Of a stretch of DNA of 64,000 nucleotides, positions 60,735 to 64,000 are shown in pieces. The translations under genes were made by a program, and so were the position numbers. How positions within the stretch are numbered: position 1 is the first letter of the stretch; each line of letters opens with the position of its first letter. This DNA is from Mycolicibacterium malmesburyense (GTDB taxonomy: Bacteria > Actinomycetota > Actinomycetes > Mycobacteriales > Mycobacteriaceae), in assembly GCF_001050015.1 (NCBI RefSeq), contig NZ_CVTB01000221.1, positions 1 through 64,000 on the forward strand, read 5' to 3'. Under the pieces are notes generated by a model. That model did no database searches, was not told the DNA's origin, and saw only the letters and a list, made by a program, of their open reading frames with translations.

Positions 60735-61840
60735 CGCGCACCCCTCCCGTCGACCGCGGTCAGGAATCGCTCCGAGGCCCGCTGCACACCGCCCGCGAAC
60801 AGGTGGCCGACGTGGCTGCCCCGATGCCAGTACAGTTCGCCGCCCCACCGCTCGTGCAGTCGTTCGGCCGGTTCCCGCCGCGCCATCTGGTCGTGCCAGG
60901 CGCCGACGATCAGCCGGCGCTCGGGCGGCGCCGTCGGCTCGACGGCCTGGTAATCGACCACCGACATCACCCGCTCCACCGGCTCCGACCGCAACAGCTC
61001 GATCGTGTCGTACACCGACGGCCCCCACCGCCCCAGGTGCGCGGCGATCATCGCGTTGAGCCCGAAGATCGGTGTGTAGACCGCGACGGCGTCGACCTCC
61101 TCGAGGTGCGACACCAGGCCCGCCACGGGGCTGCCCATCGAAACCCCCGACACCGCAACCGCGCTCGCCTGCGGCCGCAGCCACCGAAGCACCGCCCGCA
61201 CCTCGGAGACCACCCGGACCATGCCCGCCAGGTTGTTCAGCGGGTCCATGTTCGGATAGGTCGGCCACCGGTCGCGTCGCACTCCGCATCCGGGCTGCAC
61301 CGGTAACGCGATGTTGTACCCGAGTTGCTCCTGCAGTCGCCGCGCCCGCGAGAACACCAGGTCGATCGGCAGCCCCTGGCCCGCCCCGTGCACCCACACC
61401 AGCCACGGCCGCGGCTCGTCACCGGTCCGGCACAGGTGCACCACCGCCGTCGCGGGGCCGCCGAACTCGGCCAGCGACGCCGGCAGGTGGGGATCGTGCT
61501 CGAAGGTCAACTGCTCGTATCTGGTCCGGCCGAACCGGCGCCGACGGATCGCTCTCGGCCGCAGTTCATCCGGTGCGACGTGCACGCCGGTCATACCCAA
61601 CCCGGCCAAAGTGTCGGCTGCCGCCGCGCAGGACTCGACCGTGCGCTCGACTCTCGGCGGCGGCGCGGTCAGCGTCATCCCGGACAGGGCCAGTTCGTCG
61701 AGGACGACCTCCCCGAGTTGCCGGGCACCCCTGCGTGACAGCGGCTTCCAATCGCCCGGCGCCGCCACCGCGGCGTGCGCCCGCGGCACCACACCCGCGA
61801 AATCGCGGCCGATGCGATAGGCGCGTTCGGCCGTTCTCAT
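60731..61840 (-). CDS. Alpha/beta hydrolase
   Basis: 369 aa, ATG at 61840 overlapping the BVMO stop as ATGA. After an N-terminal ~130-residue region comes the hydrolase core: PWLVWVHGAGQGLPIDLVFSRARRL (oxyanion HGAG), the nucleophile elbow VSGVSMGSPVAGLVSHL, and a C-terminal GSHVGHLF with the candidate His. Following a BVMO it is a natural lactone/ester hydrolase. Longer upstream starts to 62107 overlap the BVMO and are rejected. Confidence 0.9.
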   Translation of the reverse strand: MRTAERAYRIGRDFAGVVPRAHAAVAAPGDWKPLSRRGARQLGEVVLDELALSGMTLTAPPPRVERTVESCAAAADTLAGLGMTGVHVAPDELRPRAIRRRRFGRTRYEQLTFEHDPHLPASLAEFGGPATAVVHLCRTGDEPRPWLVWVHGAGQGLPIDLVFSRARRLQEQLGYNIALPVQPGCGVRRDRWPTYPNMDPLNNLAGMVRVVSEVRAVLRWLRPQASAVAVSGVSMGSPVAGLVSHLEEVDAVAVYTPIFGLNAMIAAHLGRWGPSVYDTIELLRSEPVERVMSVVDYQAVEPTAPPERRLIVGAWHDQMARREPAERLHERWGGELYWHRGSHVGHLFAGGVQRASERFLTAVDGRGAR

Positions 61841-63462
61841 GCCAGCTTGAACCCGGTGTATCCGGCATCGGCAACCTCGTCGCAGCGACGCCGATACTCC
61901 GGGATGCCCGCGGTGTAACCCATGTACATCCGCTTCTTGCCCGGCACATTGCCGCCGTTGTACCAGGAATTGCAGGTCGGATGGTCGAGCACCGTGGGGG
62001 CCACCAGCGACGTCGCGTGTTCGATCCACTCGCGCTGGGCCTCGGGCAGCGCCTCGATGCTCCGGTAGCCGTGCCGTGTCAGGTAGTCGATGCAGTCGCT
62101 GATCCACTCGACGTGGTGTTCGAGGGCGGTCACGAAGTTGCTTGCGGGCGCGGGACTTCCGGGTGCCTGGATGATGAACAGGTTGGGGAAGCCGGCGACC
62201 GCGATCCCCAGGTAGGTGTAGGGGCCCTCGGCCGTCCAGAAGTCGCCGAGGGATTGGTGGTCGCGGCCGGTGACGGCGATCCGCGACATCGCCCCGGTCA
62301 TCGCGTCGAATCCGGTCGCGTAGATGATCACATCGAGTTCGTGGTCGCCCTGCTCGGTGCGGATTCCCGTCGGGGTGACCTCCACGATCGGCCCCTTGCG
62401 CAGATCCACCAGCGTCACGTTGTCGCGATTGAACGTCTCGTAATAGCCCTGGTCGATGATCGGGCGCTTACATCCGAACGGATGGGTCGGGGTCAGTGCC
62501 GCCGCGGTCCCGGGATCCTCGACGATGCGCGCGACCGCCTCGCCGTAGAGTTTGGCGGCCATCTGATTGGCCTCGATGTCGAAGAACACGTCGCCCCAAC
62601 TGAGCGCACCGATGATGCCGCCCTCCTCGACGGCACGCAGTTGCTCCTCGCGCGATGCGGACTTCAGCGGAGGTTTGGTCATCATCTCGAACATCACCGA
62701 GAACGCGCTCAGCCGCGCCGCACCCACGGCGTGTTCCCGTTGCGCCGCGCGGATCTCGGCGTAGTTGGCCTTCAGCTCGTCGAGTTCGCCGTCGTCGAAC
62801 GCTCGGACCTGCCACGGCAGGGTGTAGGCCGGCGATCGCTGGAACACGGTGAGGTGGCCGGCCTGCTCGGCCACGACCGGGATCAGTTGCACCCCGGTGG
62901 AACCCGTCCCGATCACGCCGACCCGCTTGCCGGTCAGGTCGACGTCGCTCTTCGGCCATCGACTGGTGAACAGCGACTGCCCGCCGAAGGCGTCCACGCC
63001 GGGGATCTCCGGTTCCTTCGGGATCGACAGGATGCCGGTCGCCGCCACGACGAACGGTGCGACGAGGGTGTCACCGTCCGCGGTCCGCACCCGCCATTCG
63101 GAGGCGGCCTCGTCGAAGGTCATCTCCGTGACCTCGGTGTGAAACCGTATGTCACGCCGCAGATCAAGCCGGTCGGCGACGAAGTTCAGGTAGGCCTCGA
63201 TCTCGGGCTGGCGGGGCATCGTCTCGGTCCACACCCACTCCTGCTGGATCTCCTCGGAGAAGCTGTAGGAGTACTCGATGCTCTCGATGTCACAGCGAGC
63301 GCCGGGATACCGGTTGAACAGCCATGTGCCGCCGACGTTCTCGGCCTTTTCGAGCACGATGGTGCGCAATCCCTGCTCTCGCAGTCGATGCAGCGCGTAC
63401 AGACCGGAGAACCCGGCCCCGACGACGATCGCGTCGAAGCGGGTGGTGTCGGATGTCCTCAC
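61837..63462 (-). CDS. Baeyer-Villiger-type flavin monooxygenase with atypical fingerprint
   Basis: 541 aa from GTG at 63462 (GAGGG 7 nt upstream). FAD site IVVGAGFSGLYALHRL, GGTWLFNRYPGARCDIESIEYSYSF (in pieces), NADPH site VGVIGTGSTGVQLIPV, and C-terminal ATGFDAMTGA. The BVMO fingerprint FxGxxxHxxxW reads FGGQSLFTSRW, i.e. His replaced by Phe. It should oxidise a ketone to an ester or lactone, or act as a general flavin oxygenase. First gene of the five-gene coupled operon; a palindrome lies 29 nt upstream. Confidence 0.93.
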   Translation of the reverse strand: MRTSDTTRFDAIVVGAGFSGLYALHRLREQGLRTIVLEKAENVGGTWLFNRYPGARCDIESIEYSYSFSEEIQQEWVWTETMPRQPEIEAYLNFVADRLDLRRDIRFHTEVTEMTFDEAASEWRVRTADGDTLVAPFVVAATGILSIPKEPEIPGVDAFGGQSLFTSRWPKSDVDLTGKRVGVIGTGSTGVQLIPVVAEQAGHLTVFQRSPAYTLPWQVRAFDDGELDELKANYAEIRAAQREHAVGAARLSAFSVMFEMMTKPPLKSASREEQLRAVEEGGIIGALSWGDVFFDIEANQMAAKLYGEAVARIVEDPGTAAALTPTHPFGCKRPIIDQGYYETFNRDNVTLVDLRKGPIVEVTPTGIRTEQGDHELDVIIYATGFDAMTGAMSRIAVTGRDHQSLGDFWTAEGPYTYLGIAVAGFPNLFIIQAPGSPAPASNFVTALEHHVEWISDCIDYLTRHGYRSIEALPEAQREWIEHATSLVAPTVLDHPTCNSWYNGGNVPGKKRMYMGYTAGIPEYRRRCDEVADAGYTGFKLA

Positions 63463-63490
63463 AGATAAGCCCTCACGTCCAGAAGTGGAG

Positions 63491-63511
63491 ATACTGTAAC
63501 TATTACAGTAT
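63491..63511. promoter_or_regulatory. Perfect palindrome upstream of the BVMO operon
   Basis: ATACTGTAA and its exact complement TTACAGTAT around CTA, in the interval between the BVMO (start 63462) and Rieske (start 63632) genes. A left half-site CTACTGTAA recurs at 63584-63592 nearer the Rieske gene. Probable TetR-type operator; no candidate regulator lies inside this end of the window. Confidence 0.7.
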
Positions 63512-63631
63512 TGCGCCGCACCGTCGGCCGGTTTTCGGGGAACACCGGCTCGGAGCGCCGAGGTATCGCACTTCCTGAAACCGCTACTGTAAGCTCTTCC
63601 ATTAGTTCGTGGAGATGGGAGGCCGTGCGGC

Positions 63632-64000
63632 ATGAAAGTACCGTTCACCTGGAAGGTCACCGGCTGGTTCATGATCGGCTGGTCCGCGGAATTCGCCGTG
63701 GGCGAGACGCGGCCGCTGCGGTACTTCGGCGAGGACCTGGTGGCCTATCGCGACGAGGACGGCGAGCTGCACGTGCTCTCCGCGCACTGCCGGCATCTCG
63801 GTGCGCACATCGGCCACGGCGGCAAGGTCGTCGGCGACTGCGTCGAATGCCCCTTCCACGGTTGGCGGTGGGGGCCGGACGGCACCAACCGCTACATCCC
63901 CTATCAGCCCGACAAGCCGAACAAGGCGCTGCGGCTGCGCGTCTTCCCGGTGCGCGAACAGTACGGCTGCGTGTTCGCCTGGCATCACCCCGAGGGCGAG
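63632..64000 (+). CDS. Rieske-type oxygenase alpha subunit, partial (runs off the window)
   Basis: 123 codons are visible from ATG at 63632 (GGGAGG 9 nt upstream); the frame stays open at the edge. The Rieske [2Fe-2S] ligands are complete: CRH, then 17 residues, then CPFH (in GAHIGHGGKVVGDCVECPFH), and GWRWGPDGTNRYIPYQPDKP follows. The sequence style resembles KshA and related steroid/terpenoid ring hydroxylases. The catalytic mononuclear iron domain lies beyond the window. Divergent from the BVMO operon and probably co-regulated with it. Confidence 0.9.
   Translation, partial: MKVPFTWKVTGWFMIGWSAEFAVGETRPLRYFGEDLVAYRDEDGELHVLSAHCRHLGAHIGHGGKVVGDCVECPFHGWRWGPDGTNRYIPYQPDKPNKALRLRVFPVREQYGCVFAWHHPEGE

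Noticed and set aside
61072..63468. 798-codon plus-strand frame
   Set aside because: Antisense to the BVMO and hydrolase genes, which have clear motifs.

Overview
The window is high-GC actinobacterial DNA, and gene content plus gene order point to a mycobacterium, most likely a rapid-growing Mycolicibacterium. From recalled knowledge (no search was run), the backbone follows the M. tuberculosis order Rv3034c to Rv3063: hexapeptide transferase, Rv3035-like lipoprotein, TB22.2-like secreted protein, two methyltransferases, echA17, Nudix, ABC ATPase, serB2, ctaD, fecB, adhC, nrdF2, flavin monooxygenase, TetR, nrdHIE, FMN reductase, TetR, dinB2, SDR, TetR, cyp136, ligB and cstA. No rRNA, tRNA, CRISPR array, prophage or intact insertion sequence was seen.

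Layout. 0-1.2 kb: iniB-like repeat protein. 1.2-5.7 kb: transferase, beta-propeller lipoprotein, an AGCS symporter and a secreted DUF3298-type protein. 5.7-10.3 kb: five minus-strand genes chained by ATGA/GTGA overlaps. 10.2-12.7 kb: a YczE membrane protein divergent from a MocR regulator. 12.7-18.5 kb: serB2, ctaD, fecB, a YciI protein and adhC. 18.5-24.7 kb: an accessory stretch with a bicupin, a histidine kinase remnant, a secreted protein, a large LAL (LuxR) regulator with a DUF4242-like partner, and a GAF protein. 24.7-25.9 kb and 34-37.2 kb: the class Ib ribonucleotide reductase, nrdF2 apart from nrdHIE, each promoter carrying a pair of NrdR-like boxes with the same spacing. 29.6-33.5 kb: a six-gene minus-strand operon (secreted protein, ABC ATPase, permease, methyltransferase, Cys-containing regulator, cupin) behind a sigma-A-like promoter overlapped by an iron-box-like sequence. 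37.4-44.1 kb: FMN reductase/TetR, dinB2 with a AAA ATPase, SDR, TetR and cyp136. 44.2-50.1 kb: a LeuA-dimer-like protein, a PAS-ANTAR regulator, a TSUP permease, a phosphotransferase, an SDR and a membrane molybdopterin oxidoreductase. 50.2-54.3 kb: ligB and cstA with an overlapping ybdD-like gene. 54.3-64 kb: an oxidative catabolic cluster with a P450, two LLM flavoproteins, a carboxyltransferase, a five-gene coupled operon (BVMO, alpha/beta hydrolase, phosphotransferase, SnoaL, LLM) and a divergent Rieske oxygenase that runs off the window.

The most interesting non-coding structure is: a 3 x 32-bp tandem array that splits what looks like an ancestral ATGA overlap between tetR and dinB2 (MIRU-like); two families of inverted-repeat elements at gene ends, each with two copies of near-identical architecture; a perfect 9-bp palindrome in front of the MocR gene; and a palindrome in the Rieske/BVMO interval that recurs, degenerate, 7 kb away in front of the carboxyltransferase. 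DinB2 carries Gln at the steric-gate position, and the BVMO lacks the His of its fingerprint.
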